DNA of 64,000 nt from Cyanobacteria bacterium SBLK. GTDB lineage: Bacteria; Cyanobacteriota; Cyanobacteriia; Cyanobacteriales; Spirulinaceae. A program made the translations under genes and the position numbers. A model generated the notes under the pieces. That model was given only the letters and a program-made list of their open reading frames with translations, was not told the origin of the DNA and did no database searches. The stretch is from positions 1 through 64,000 of the forward strand of contig JAGHZQ010000048.1 in NCBI GenBank assembly GCA_017746715.1, read 5' to 3'. Positions 36,534 to 44,212 of the stretch are shown here, piece after piece. The first letter of the stretch is position 1, and each line of letters starts with the position of its first letter.

Positions 36534-37172
36534 ATGAGTAACATGACACCTCAAAAATTCCGAACGGCTTACGAAGCCTTGCAAAAAATCCCACCCAATC
36601 ATCTCAATATTATGGGATATGTGGATGAATCTCGCGTCAACGGTCCCGGTTATCGGGCCGTTGTTTGGGTGCAAGGATGCCTCCAAGAATGTCAGGGTTG
36701 TTTTAATCCCCAGTCTTGGCCTTTTGAGATCGAGCAATTAATTTCCGTGGATGCTCTCGCTGAGAATATTCTCAGCAATCCGCGCAATGAAGGAGTCACA
36801 TTTTCAGGAGGAGAACCGTTTTGGCAGGCGCGATCGCTGGCACGACTGGCGAGAAAAGTGAGAGAAAAAGGCTTAAACGTCATGTCATTTACGGGGTTGA
36901 CTCTCGAAAAGTTGAGTTCTAAAACTGCTCCGATCGGTGCCAAAGCTCTTCTCGAACAACTCGATATTTTAATCGATGGCCCGTATGTTGAATCTCTAGC
37001 CCTTCACTCCCCCGATTCTCCCGTTTCTTCTCACAATCAACGGGTTCATATCTTTAACCCTGCTTTCCAAGATAAGATTACATGGGCTAGCGACCAAATC
37101 GAGATTCACATTCTCAAAGATGGATCGCGCATTTTCACGGGATATCGCGGACAAGCCGGCATCGATCGATAA
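36534..37172 (+). CDS. NrdG-like 4Fe-4S radical SAM activating enzyme, copy 1
   Basis: 212 residues of the NrdG/PflA-like activase fold. The cluster motif CxxxCxxC is intact (Cys49, Cys53, Cys56 in QGCLQECQGC). The SAM-binding GGEPFWQA motif is at 92-99, and LDILIDGPYV follows. Such enzymes make a glycyl radical on a partner, classically the class III ribonucleotide reductase. No partner is encoded in the window. The next gene downstream is a diverged duplicate without the cluster cysteines. Confidence 0.9.
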   Translation: MSNMTPQKFRTAYEALQKIPPNHLNIMGYVDESRVNGPGYRAVVWVQGCLQECQGCFNPQSWPFEIEQLISVDALAENILSNPRNEGVTFSGGEPFWQARSLARLARKVREKGLNVMSFTGLTLEKLSSKTAPIGAKALLEQLDILIDGPYVESLALHSPDSPVSSHNQRVHIFNPAFQDKITWASDQIEIHILKDGSRIFTGYRGQAGIDR

Positions 37173-37208
37173 GTTCGATCGTCCTCGATCGCCGGATTCG
37201 ATGAATTA

Positions 37209-37227
37209 TTGCGTTTAGTGTATCGCG
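37209..37227. repeat. 19-bp repeat upstream of radical-SAM copy 2
   Basis: Exact second occurrence of ttgcgtttagtgtatcgcg, placed as at 36349 relative to its gene. It marks the upstream boundary of the duplicated segment. Confidence 0.8.
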
Positions 37228-37420
37228 CAATGAGCGCCGACCAACCAGAATATAAAGTTTTTTTGTCTTAAGGTATCAACCAATACAAAACTTGCTACAA
37301 CTATATGAATTAGAGAAATATCGGTAACTTTCTGGAGTCAAATCCCATACAGTTTCTGCTTTGGTTCGCGAAGGATGCCGTATAACCCTCATTTTTGTCA
37401 GTCAGAGTTCCTAAATCATC

Positions 37421-38023
37421 ATGACTAACATTACCTTTCCCGCAAAGTCCCTTGAAGCCTACCAATCTTTACAAAAAATCCCGCCCGGTCATCTTAACCT
37501 CGTTAAATGCGTCAATGAGGTGCAATTCTACGGTCTCGATTCTTGTGCGATCGTTCTCGTACAGGGATGCTTTCAATCTTTTCAACGTCGCATCGATCCG
37601 CAAACTTGGTCGTTTGCTGTCGATCGGCCGATCGCGGTTGAAAAACTTGCCGAAAAAGTTCTCGAACATGGATGCAATCAAGGGATTATACTATCGGGAG
37701 GAGAACCGTTTTGGCAAGCGCGATCGCTGGCAAGATTGGCACGGAAAATCAAAGCACGGGGTTTATTTGCGATTTCTTTTACCGCATTTACTTTAGAAAA
37801 ATTGTGTTCTCACACGGCACCATTAGGCGCAAAAGAGTTACTAGAATCTTTGGATGTTTTAGTCGCGGGACCTTATATTAAATCCTTAGCTTATCATGAG
37901 GATAACTCTCCTCTTGCCTCTCGCAATCAACGGGTACATATTTTTAATGCCGATTTTAACGATAAAATTTCGTGGAGCAATCCTCAAAGAGAGAGCGCGT
38001 CTTTCGAGTATAAGCCAATATAA
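37421..38023 (+). CDS. Radical-SAM activase paralogue lacking two of three cluster cysteines (pseudoenzyme), copy 2
   Basis: 200 residues, clearly a duplicate of the preceding gene: LQKIPPxHLN, LSGGEPFWQARSLARLARKI, TAPLGAKELLESLDVL and NQRVHIFNADFNDKI are shared. In the cluster region only Cys50 remains. The positions of the second and third Cys are Phe54 and Arg57 (GCFQSFQRRIDPQ), so it cannot bind the usual 4Fe-4S cluster. The C-terminus is also replaced (ESASFEYKPI). Even so, the ORF has no stop or frameshift and the GGEPFWQA region is unchanged, which argues for retained use, perhaps as a binding or regulatory subunit. It could also be an early pseudogene. Confidence 0.8.
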   Translation: MTNITFPAKSLEAYQSLQKIPPGHLNLVKCVNEVQFYGLDSCAIVLVQGCFQSFQRRIDPQTWSFAVDRPIAVEKLAEKVLEHGCNQGIILSGGEPFWQARSLARLARKIKARGLFAISFTAFTLEKLCSHTAPLGAKELLESLDVLVAGPYIKSLAYHEDNSPLASRNQRVHIFNADFNDKISWSNPQRESASFEYKPI

Positions 38024-38195
38024 ACACCATTGCGAAAAGGTATAGGAAAAATATCTCGTTCGATATCGAGTATTTTTGCAAAACTGAGATGCACCCAGCA
38101 TACTGGTATAGCGTCCCTTATTCTAACGAAAAAAATTAATGTTGCGCGATTGCTATTCTCGATTATAGTAGAAAAGGCGATCGCTAACGGAAAAT

Positions 38196-39107
38196 ATGGA
38201 TAATAATGTAATTTTACAAACCCACAATCTTAGAAAAAAGTATCAAAAACTGATAGCTGTTGAAGATGTCAATATTACCGTTCGCAAAGGGGATGTGTTT
38301 GGTTTTTTAGGACCGAATGGCGCAGGAAAAACCACAACGATTGCCATGCTTTTAGGACTGCTCCATCCAACGGGAGGAGAGGTGAGGATTTTAGGGCAAA
38401 AAGTAACGCCTAATCATCATAAAATTTTACGTCAGGTTGGGGCATTAGTTGGTGCAATTCCCGCTCTCATTCCTTATCTTTCCGCACGGAAAAATCTGCA
38501 ATTGATGGCGAGTTTATATCCGGATTTGCCGAAAAATCGCGTTGAAACGGTTTTAGAAATGGTGGGTTTGTCAAATGTTGCCAGACGAAAAACCGAGACT
38601 TTTTCGACGGGAATGAAACAGCGTTTGGGAATGGCATTGGCGATTTTACATCAACCCCAACTCTTAATTTTAGACGAGCCGACAAATGGCATGGATCCGG
38701 CGGGAATGCAGGAGATGCGAGAAATTCTCAAAACTCTTGCAACTGAAGGCGTAACGGTCTTTTTATCCAGTCATTTACTCTATGAAGTGGAACAAGTTTG
38801 CGATCGCATTGCCGTTTTAAATTGCGGTAAGCTCATTGCTCAAGGGACAATCGCGGAAATGAGAGGAGAACAAAAGAATCTGCGGATTAAAGTGAAAGAT
38901 GTTGAAAATGCTTTTACAGTTTTAGAAACATTGCCAAATGTAACTCATATCGGTAAAAATAAAGATTCTCTCGATATTCGCGGTGTTGATGGAGAATTAG
39001 TTATTAAAAGTTTGTGCGATCGCGAAATTTATCCCAGCGAGGTCTTTTATACGGGCAACGATTTAGAAAACCTATTTTTAGAACTGACCAAACAAGAGGA
39101 AAAATGA
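38196..39107 (+). CDS. ABC transporter ATP-binding protein (BcrA/CcmA-like)
   Basis: 303 residues: Walker A GPNGAGKTT, Q-loop region VGALVGAIPALIPYLSARKN, signature FSTGMKQRLGMA, Walker B LLILDEPTNGMDP and switch His in LSSHLLYEVEQ. The approximately 80-residue C-terminal extension is typical of bacitracin-type/ABC-2 exporters. No ABC-2 permease follows. Instead the DCC oxidoreductase gene overlaps its stop by four bases (ATGA). The permease must be elsewhere or was lost. Confidence 0.93.
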   Translation: MDNNVILQTHNLRKKYQKLIAVEDVNITVRKGDVFGFLGPNGAGKTTTIAMLLGLLHPTGGEVRILGQKVTPNHHKILRQVGALVGAIPALIPYLSARKNLQLMASLYPDLPKNRVETVLEMVGLSNVARRKTETFSTGMKQRLGMALAILHQPQLLILDEPTNGMDPAGMQEMREILKTLATEGVTVFLSSHLLYEVEQVCDRIAVLNCGKLIAQGTIAEMRGEQKNLRIKVKDVENAFTVLETLPNVTHIGKNKDSLDIRGVDGELVIKSLCDREIYPSEVFYTGNDLENLFLELTKQEEK

Positions 39108-39535
39108 ACGAAAATACAGCAAAATATCACGTAATTTACGACGGGAATTGCAATCTATGCGTCACATTTACCCAACTCCTCGAACAATTCGATCGCGGGC
39201 AATTATTCGATTATATCCCCATGCAGGATCGAGAGAATTTGGAGTATTTTAATATTACTGCCGAAGATTGCGAAATGGGGATGATCCTCATCGATCGCGA
39301 GAACTCGGAAAAACGCTGGCAGGGTAGCAATGCCGCCGAAGAAATTACCCGCTTGCTGCCAATGGGAGCGTTATTTATTGATGCTTATCGCGCCCTTCCG
39401 GGGATGAAAGGGTTCGGCGATCGCACCTACGAACAAATTCGCGACAATCGCTATCAATGGTTCGGAAAACGAGATGAAACCTATCATTCTGGGTATCCTT
39501 TCGGGTGTAAAACTCAACCTGCAAATAATGAATAA
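39104..39535 (+). CDS. DCC-family thiol-disulphide oxidoreductase (DUF393)
   Basis: 143 residues starting MNENTAKYHVIYDGNCNLCV. The DxxCxxC motif (Cys16, Cys19) after VIYDGNC is the hallmark of the DCC family, followed by RGQLFDYIPMQDRE and GSNAAEEITRLLPMGALFIDAYRALPG. Probably a membrane-peripheral redox protein of unknown partner. The start ATG overlaps the stop of the ABC ATPase (ATGA), so it is translationally coupled. The ribosome site GAGGAAAA lies just upstream. A longer frame from 39014 would overlap the ABC gene by 94 bases and is not favoured. Confidence 0.9.
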   Translation: MNENTAKYHVIYDGNCNLCVTFTQLLEQFDRGQLFDYIPMQDRENLEYFNITAEDCEMGMILIDRENSEKRWQGSNAAEEITRLLPMGALFIDAYRALPGMKGFGDRTYEQIRDNRYQWFGKRDETYHSGYPFGCKTQPANNE

Positions 39536-39599
39536 CGGGTGACTGATACCTGATAACAAATTCGGAAAATAGGTTATAATTAATATTGGGCACAATATA

Positions 39600-39866
39600 C
39601 AGTCCGCACGCTTTACTCGTGGGGGCTTCAAGATCGGACAGCACAATGTTAAGCTCACCAAAATCGGCAAGGTAAAGATCGTTTGGAGTCGGGAACTCCC
39701 CAGCGAACCCTCATCGGTGACAGTTATTAAAGATAGCTCAGAGCGCTATTTCCTCAGTTTCGTTGTGGAAATTATTCGCGAGCCATTACCCAAGACCGAT
39801 AAGAGTTGCGGGATTGACTTAGGAATCACCGATTTTGCAACCTTCGACAAAGGAGGTAGGCTCTGA
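39600..39866 (+). pseudogene. Remnant of an IS200/IS605-type tnpB
   Basis: An 89-codon open stretch without a start encodes QSARFTRGGFKIGQHNVKLT, then KIGKVKIVWSRELPSEPSSV and SFVVEIIREPLPKTDKSCGI followed by DLGITDFATFDKGG. This is the middle of TnpB, including the first RuvC Asp in GIDLGI. Both ends of the gene are missing and no tnpA or element ends are recognisable. Its 3' end runs into a truncated antitoxin-like gene on the other strand. Confidence 0.85.
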
Positions 39867-39974
39867 ACGCTCTAAGATGATGATTTCCACGGATTCTCTC
39901 GCATTAAAAGGGAGTTCTTTGAGGAGAAGCGTTCCATTTTCTGTTAAAGTTGCGGTTAGTTTGTGAGCATTCAT
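39819..39974 (-). pseudogene. Truncated antitoxin-like small gene
   Basis: From the ATG at 39974 it encodes MNAHKLTATLTENGTLLLKE and then LPFNARESVEIIILE, the start of a small AbrB/DUF2281-like cyanobacterial antitoxin-type protein. After SEPTSFVEG the frame is antisense to the tnpB remnant and ends at 51 codons. The original C-terminus is lost, apparently by the insertion that left the tnpB fragment. The intact gene downstream on the strand's upstream side is a Uma2 protein. Confidence 0.55.
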
Positions 39975-40070
39975 GATTTTTGAGGGGGATAGGATCGAAT
40001 TTGAAATTAGGCGGGGTTTAGTAGCAAAAAAAAGCGATCGCGGCATCATTCCATAACCTGAAACCCTCAA

Positions 40071-40637
40071 CTACAACATCAGCCAAGTAAAGATTTCTCG
40101 CGGAGATAATTGCCAATCTGAAAAACCAGCGATCGCGGGTAATCTTTCTTCACCAAACTGAATTTCGGGTAATGAATTCGATTTAAAAATCATCACCGAT
40201 TCTTCTTTGGGGTCAATCAACCATCCGAGTTTTGTTCCTTGCCGAATGCAAAATACAATATTATCAATCACTTGAGTTGCTGACTGGTCGGGGGATAAAA
40301 TTTCAATTGTCCAATCTGGAGGAATTGTAAATTTATTTGCCAGTTTTCCTGTTTCTGTTCGCGGGATTCTCTCCCATGCAAATACTGCAATATCGGGAAC
40401 TATTGAACGTTCTGCAAAAGTGCAACGAATTTCAGTTAAAGCTAACGCTAATTTTTGAGATTCGCCAATTTTATTGATTTCCGTACATAAACGACTTTGA
40501 ATGCGGCTATGTTCTCCTTGAGGCATGGGTTTTTGAATAATTTTGCCATTAACATATTCACGAGCGGGTTTAGTTTTAGGAAGTTGCAAAAATTCCTGTA
40601 ACGTCAATTTGTGTGTAATGGGATAAGCAACAACCAT
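40071..40637 (-). CDS. Uma2 family (DUF820) putative endonuclease
   Basis: 188 residues with the PD-(D/E)XK-like core of Uma2 proteins: LTLQEFLQLPKTKPAREYVNGKIIQKPMP, HSRIQSRLCTEI, RCTFAERSIVPDIAVF, WTIEILSPDQSATQVIDNI and LGWLIDPKEESVMIF. The catalytic Asp/Glu (VPDIAVF and TIEILSP) are present. The family is massively expanded in cyanobacteria with unknown physiological function. Another member begins at 63848 and a tail remnant lies at 54308. Confidence 0.93.
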   Translation of the reverse strand: MVVAYPITHKLTLQEFLQLPKTKPAREYVNGKIIQKPMPQGEHSRIQSRLCTEINKIGESQKLALALTEIRCTFAERSIVPDIAVFAWERIPRTETGKLANKFTIPPDWTIEILSPDQSATQVIDNIVFCIRQGTKLGWLIDPKEESVMIFKSNSLPEIQFGEERLPAIAGFSDWQLSPREIFTWLML

Positions 40638-40749
40638 ATTCAGCGGCCTCCGAATCGATAAGGCATTCCCTTAAATTGTAACTTCAATCGATCCATTCCA
40701 CGATCGCTCGCTATAATCCATTATTGTAAATAAATGTAAAGCGATCGCC

Positions 40750-41700
40750 ATGCAAACCACAACCCTCGGTAAAAATGGAACTCCCGTTACGGCGTTAGGA
40801 ATCGGCACTTGGGCCTGGGGAGATACCCTCTTTTGGAACTATGGTAAAGTCTATGGCGAAACACAAGTCGAAGAAGCCTTTAATGCAGCGATCGCGGCAG
40901 GAATTACCTTTTTTGATACCGCAGAGGTTTACGGGTTGGGAACTTCCGAAACCCTCCTCGGACAATTCATGCAGAACAATCCAGAAAAATCGGTAAATAT
41001 TGCCACCAAATACGGTCCCGCACCTTGGCGTTTATTTGGCAATTCCGTCACCGATGCCGTCACTGCCAGTTTAAAACGCTTGCAAGTTCCCAGCGTAACC
41101 CTTTATCAAGTTCACTGGCCGTTTGCGTTTTTAATGAGTCAAGAAACTTTACTGAATGCGTTAGCCGATGAAGTGCAACAGGGAAGAATTAAAGCGATCG
41201 GTGTGAGCAATTATTCAGCAGCTCAGATGCGAGAAAGTTATGAAATCTTGAAAAAACGCGACATTCCTTTAGCCGTCAATCAAGTTCAATACTCTCTTTT
41301 GCATCGCAAAATCGAAAGTAATAGTATTTTAAAAACTGCCCGAGAATTGGGGGTAACGATACTCGCTTACAGTCCTCTAGCCCAAGGATTGCTGACGGGA
41401 AAATATACCTCAAAACGCAAGATTAAACCCGATGGTGCGAGAAAAATCGATTCGAGATTTAGCGATCGCGGTTTGACAAAAATTAAACCGTTGACCGATC
41501 TCGTTCAAGAATTAAGCGATCGCTATGATAAAACACCCTCGCAAGTCTCTTTAAATTGGCTCATTTCTCAGGGCGATATCATCCCCATTCCGGGTGCAAA
41601 AAACGCCGGGCAAGCGATCGATAATGCTGGAGCATTGGGCTGGAGTTTGAGTCCAGAGGATATCGCAAAATTAAGCGAGGTTAGTCATCCTTGGTTGTAA
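40750..41700 (+). CDS. Aldo/keto reductase
   Basis: 316 residues with the TIM-barrel AKR tetrad: Asp in TFFDTAEVYG, Tyr in the same motif, Lys in VNIATKYGP and His in YQVHWPF. GVSNYSAAQM and IPIPGAKNAGQAIDNAGA (the NADPH-binding end) complete the family pattern. The substrate is unknown. The ATG lies within AGCGATCGCCATG, so a HIP1 site sits directly at the start region. Confidence 0.94.
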   Translation: MQTTTLGKNGTPVTALGIGTWAWGDTLFWNYGKVYGETQVEEAFNAAIAAGITFFDTAEVYGLGTSETLLGQFMQNNPEKSVNIATKYGPAPWRLFGNSVTDAVTASLKRLQVPSVTLYQVHWPFAFLMSQETLLNALADEVQQGRIKAIGVSNYSAAQMRESYEILKKRDIPLAVNQVQYSLLHRKIESNSILKTARELGVTILAYSPLAQGLLTGKYTSKRKIKPDGARKIDSRFSDRGLTKIKPLTDLVQELSDRYDKTPSQVSLNWLISQGDIIPIPGAKNAGQAIDNAGALGWSLSPEDIAKLSEVSHPWL

Positions 41701-41815
41701 TAATAATTTGCAATTCCTACTGGGAAATTGATTGCGATCGCGATAAAATAAAGATTGCGACCTGCAAACCAAGACGTTAAAAACTGTCTGTTTCCCTTCT
41801 TTCTCTCTCCATATA

Positions 41816-42040
41816 ATGCACCAAAATTATCATTACCTCATTCCCCAACTCCCTCCAACGGCAGATATTTTTGCACCCTATCAGCTTGCTAATGAATTTC
41901 GGAGAGAAACCGAATATCGCCAGCAAATGCAAGAATATTGCCAATGGTATTATGAAACAGCTCGGAAGCATCAGGCGGAACTCGAAGCAATGCGGGGTGA
42001 TATCAATATTTTTGGTTGGTTTTTGCGAGGAAAGCGGTAA
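41816..42040 (+). CDS. Small hypothetical protein coupled to a methyltransferase
   Basis: 74 residues, rich in Tyr and Gln (MHQNYHYLIPQLPPTADIFA and QQMQEYCQWYYETARKHQAE), largely helical and ending GDINIFGWFLRGKR. Its stop overlaps the next start (TAATG). It looks like the short helical cyanobacterial proteins that precede other genes. No function is recognised. Confidence 0.72.
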   Translation: MHQNYHYLIPQLPPTADIFAPYQLANEFRRETEYRQQMQEYCQWYYETARKHQAELEAMRGDINIFGWFLRGKR

Positions 42041-42702
42041 TGGCAAGAAATACTGTGGGACTGGACGATCGCCTCACCGATTATTTGCGATCGGTATCCG
42101 TAAGAGAACCGGAAATCTTACAAGAATTGCGTAGAGAAACGGCAAATCATCCCATGGCACAAATGCAAATTGCCCCGGAACAAGGGCAGTTTATGGCTTT
42201 ATTGGTGCAGTTGATGGGAGCAAAGAAAGCCTTAGAGGTGGGAGTATTTACCGGATATAGTTCTCTCGCCGTTGCCCTTGCGCTACCGGAAGATGGTACA
42301 ATGGTAGCCTGTGATGTCAATGCAGAATATACCGCGATCGCTCGTCGTTATTGGGAAAAAGCAGGGGTTAGTCATAAAATCAACCTTTACATTGCTCCAG
42401 CATTGGAAACATTAGATCGCTTATTGGTAGAAGGAGAGGGAGAAACTTTTGATTTTGCTTTTATCGATGCGGATAAAAGCAACTACAAGAATTATTACAA
42501 TCGCGCTTTTGCTTTAGTGCGATCGGGGGGCTTGATTGCGATCGATAATGTACTTTGGTCCGGAAGAGTTGCCGATCCTAAAGTGCAAGACAATCGCACA
42601 AAATCCATGCGTGCTTTTAACGAAAAGTTATATCAAGATAAAAATATTACTCTCAGTCTTGTTCCAATTGCCGATGGTTTAACTTTAGCATTAAAACATT
42701 AG
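42040..42702 (+). CDS. O-methyltransferase family 3 (CCoAOMT-like) SAM methyltransferase
   Basis: 220 residues. SAM-binding LEVGVFTGYSSLAVALALPEDG, acidic ACDVNAEY, metal-binding FAFIDADKSNYKNYY and IAIDNVLWSGRVAD are the class hallmarks, including the divalent-cation Asp residues. Cyanobacterial members methylate catechol-type phenols in vitro. The ATG at 42040 overlaps the stop of the 74-residue gene, so longer upstream starts are not needed. Confidence 0.93.
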   Translation: MARNTVGLDDRLTDYLRSVSVREPEILQELRRETANHPMAQMQIAPEQGQFMALLVQLMGAKKALEVGVFTGYSSLAVALALPEDGTMVACDVNAEYTAIARRYWEKAGVSHKINLYIAPALETLDRLLVEGEGETFDFAFIDADKSNYKNYYNRAFALVRSGGLIAIDNVLWSGRVADPKVQDNRTKSMRAFNEKLYQDKNITLSLVPIADGLTLALKH

Positions 42703-42721
42703 TTCAATTCAAGATTCAAAC

Positions 42722-42817
42722 CTAGGATTCAAATCCTAGGCTGAAAGTTAGAAAATTGCGATCGTTATAGCCTGATTTAGCGGGCTTGAGCTTTGAGCCA
42801 AGAATTCGAATTCTTGG
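42722..42817. repeat. Two 20-bp palindromes in the gap before the PEP-CTERM gene
   Basis: cctaggattcaaatcctagg (42722-42741) and ccaagaattcgaattcttgg (42798-42817) are each self-complementary. They lie about 55 bases apart between two convergent genes and may act as bidirectional terminators or repeat-element ends. A similar palindrome type (tttgaagtctgagg) occurs at 3129. Confidence 0.75.
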
Positions 42818-42834
42818 TAACTTCAAAACAGTTT

Positions 42835-43485
42835 TTAAAAACTTTTTTTGCGATGCAAAACCTTGCCTATTCCCAATCCTCCAAACAACAATAATCCTAA
42901 AATTGTAGAAGGTTCGGGAACAGATTGCTGTTCGGTGGTAATTCTTAAAGCAAAATCATTATCAGGATCGCCATTATCGCCCCAATATTGGTCTTTTGCT
43001 GCCACAAAGAGATATTGAGCCAAGTCGGGAACTTGTATGTTAAATGGCTCTCCCTCAATCAGAAAATCTTCAGCAATATCATTATCATTAAAATCGAGAT
43101 TGAGTGGTGTTGTAATAACATCATTGCCAAATTCAATTGCTCCTGAAACTCGATTTAAAAATTCACTGGGCAGTAACTCTGCACTCGTACTGAATACACC
43201 TGTCATACCTGTAATAATATCAGGCGAATCATTGGCAATCCGAAAAGAAAAATCCCCTAATTGTTCGAGGGTGATAAAGTCTCCACCGTTAATTCCCAGA
43301 CTGGCAAGATCGATCGCAACGGTATCTAAAGCTAGAGGATCGCTCGTCAGATGCAAATACGTTTCTCTAGGATCGACTTTAATCGTAAAACTATCAGCAC
43401 GAGCGGGTTTAGCGATCGCGATCGCAGAAACGAGAGAAATGGTAGCGATCGGGAGAAGGTGGGAGAATAGAGAGATCTGTCTCAT
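42835..43485 (-). CDS. PEP-CTERM sorting-domain exported protein
   Basis: 216 residues: signal peptide (LFSHLLPIATISLVSAIAIAK, then PARADS), an Asp/Asn-rich beta-type mature domain, and the C-terminal PEP-CTERM signal VPEPSTILGLLLFGGLGIGK with basic tail VLHRKKSF. It should be exported and processed by exosortase, perhaps anchored to the envelope or extracellular matrix. No exosortase is in the window. Confidence 0.9.
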   Translation of the reverse strand: MRQISLFSHLLPIATISLVSAIAIAKPARADSFTIKVDPRETYLHLTSDPLALDTVAIDLASLGINGGDFITLEQLGDFSFRIANDSPDIITGMTGVFSTSAELLPSEFLNRVSGAIEFGNDVITTPLNLDFNDNDIAEDFLIEGEPFNIQVPDLAQYLFVAAKDQYWGDNGDPDNDFALRITTEQQSVPEPSTILGLLLFGGLGIGKVLHRKKSF

Positions 43486-43656
43486 GTTTGATATGTTGCA
43501 AGAATGTAACTTGCGCTTAATTATCTCTAATTTCTATAATGTGTTTAGGGTGAATTAACAATTTTTATCGAATCTTGGTATAGAAGAAGACTATTTAAAA
43601 TCTGAGGAGCACGATCGCCGATCGCTCCACACTTATATTCTAGCAAGCCGTTCCAT

Positions 43657-43959
43657 TCAGCCCTTAGTTTTGCGAGGCAACGTACAAATCCCATGCACTC
43701 CGATCGCGGCTAAAATTGCACTCTGAAGCGTCCAAACCCCATCGGCAAACAAATTGATGCGGTGGATATTTTGCCGTGCTTCTGCCGCAAATAAAGCCGT
43801 TAAATCCGGAGATTTCTGGGCAACGTCGTCAAAATTAAGATAAGCCAATTGTAAGGCATTCCAATCAATTAGAGCGTAGTAACCAAAGCCGAGAACCCCC
43901 GCAACACCCAAAACGAAAATGAGAAATAGAGGAATAAATCTGAACATAAGCGGAATCAT
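43657..43959 (-). CDS. Small hypothetical membrane protein
   Basis: About 100 residues from the ATG at 43959 (43947 is an alternative). One N-terminal TM helix (FIPLFLIFVLGVAGVLGFGYYAL), a soluble loop (LNFDDVAQKSPDLTALFAAEARQNI) and a second hydrophobic helix (TLQSAILAAIGVHGICTL). The frame is open further upstream into hairpin-rich DNA and is not believed there. No family was recognised. Confidence 0.65.
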   Translation of the reverse strand: MIPLMFRFIPLFLIFVLGVAGVLGFGYYALIDWNALQLAYLNFDDVAQKSPDLTALFAAEARQNIHRINLFADGVWTLQSAILAAIGVHGICTLPRKTKG

Positions 43960-44073
43960 TAAGGAGCGCAGGATTTTGAGATTCAGCAGACGGTGCCTGC
44001 CCAATTCTGGAGCGTTAGGGTTCAACACAGGAGTCAGTAGCGGCGCTTTGACTACGCCTGCAAGAGTCCATTT

Positions 44074-44111
44074 TTGGACTGCTTCCGAATCCCCGTCTCT
44101 TTAGAGCGGGG
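44074..44111. repeat. Two adjacent small hairpins
   Basis: agtccatttttggact (stem 5 bp) is followed by ccccgtctctttagagcgggg (stem about 9 bp with one bulge). Placed between a small membrane protein gene and the channel gene 3' end. It resembles the hairpins at ends of IS200/IS605-type elements, but no transposase gene is adjacent. Confidence 0.5.
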
Positions 44112-44212
44112 AGGGTCAATCTCATTAATAATTTACGGCGTTACCCGATACGTGAAGGTAACACCGTAGATACGGGTCAGCTTAACCCAAATCACAAGAG
44201 ATCGTTCGATCG

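Noticed and set aside
39014..39103. Longer start of the DCC protein
   Set aside because: It would overlap the ABC ATPase by 94 bases; the ATG at 39104 has a ribosome site and the ATGA overlap typical of coupling.
44074..44111. IS200/IS605 right end
   Set aside because: Hairpins are suggestive but no tnpA or tnpB sequence adjoins, so only the hairpins are reported.
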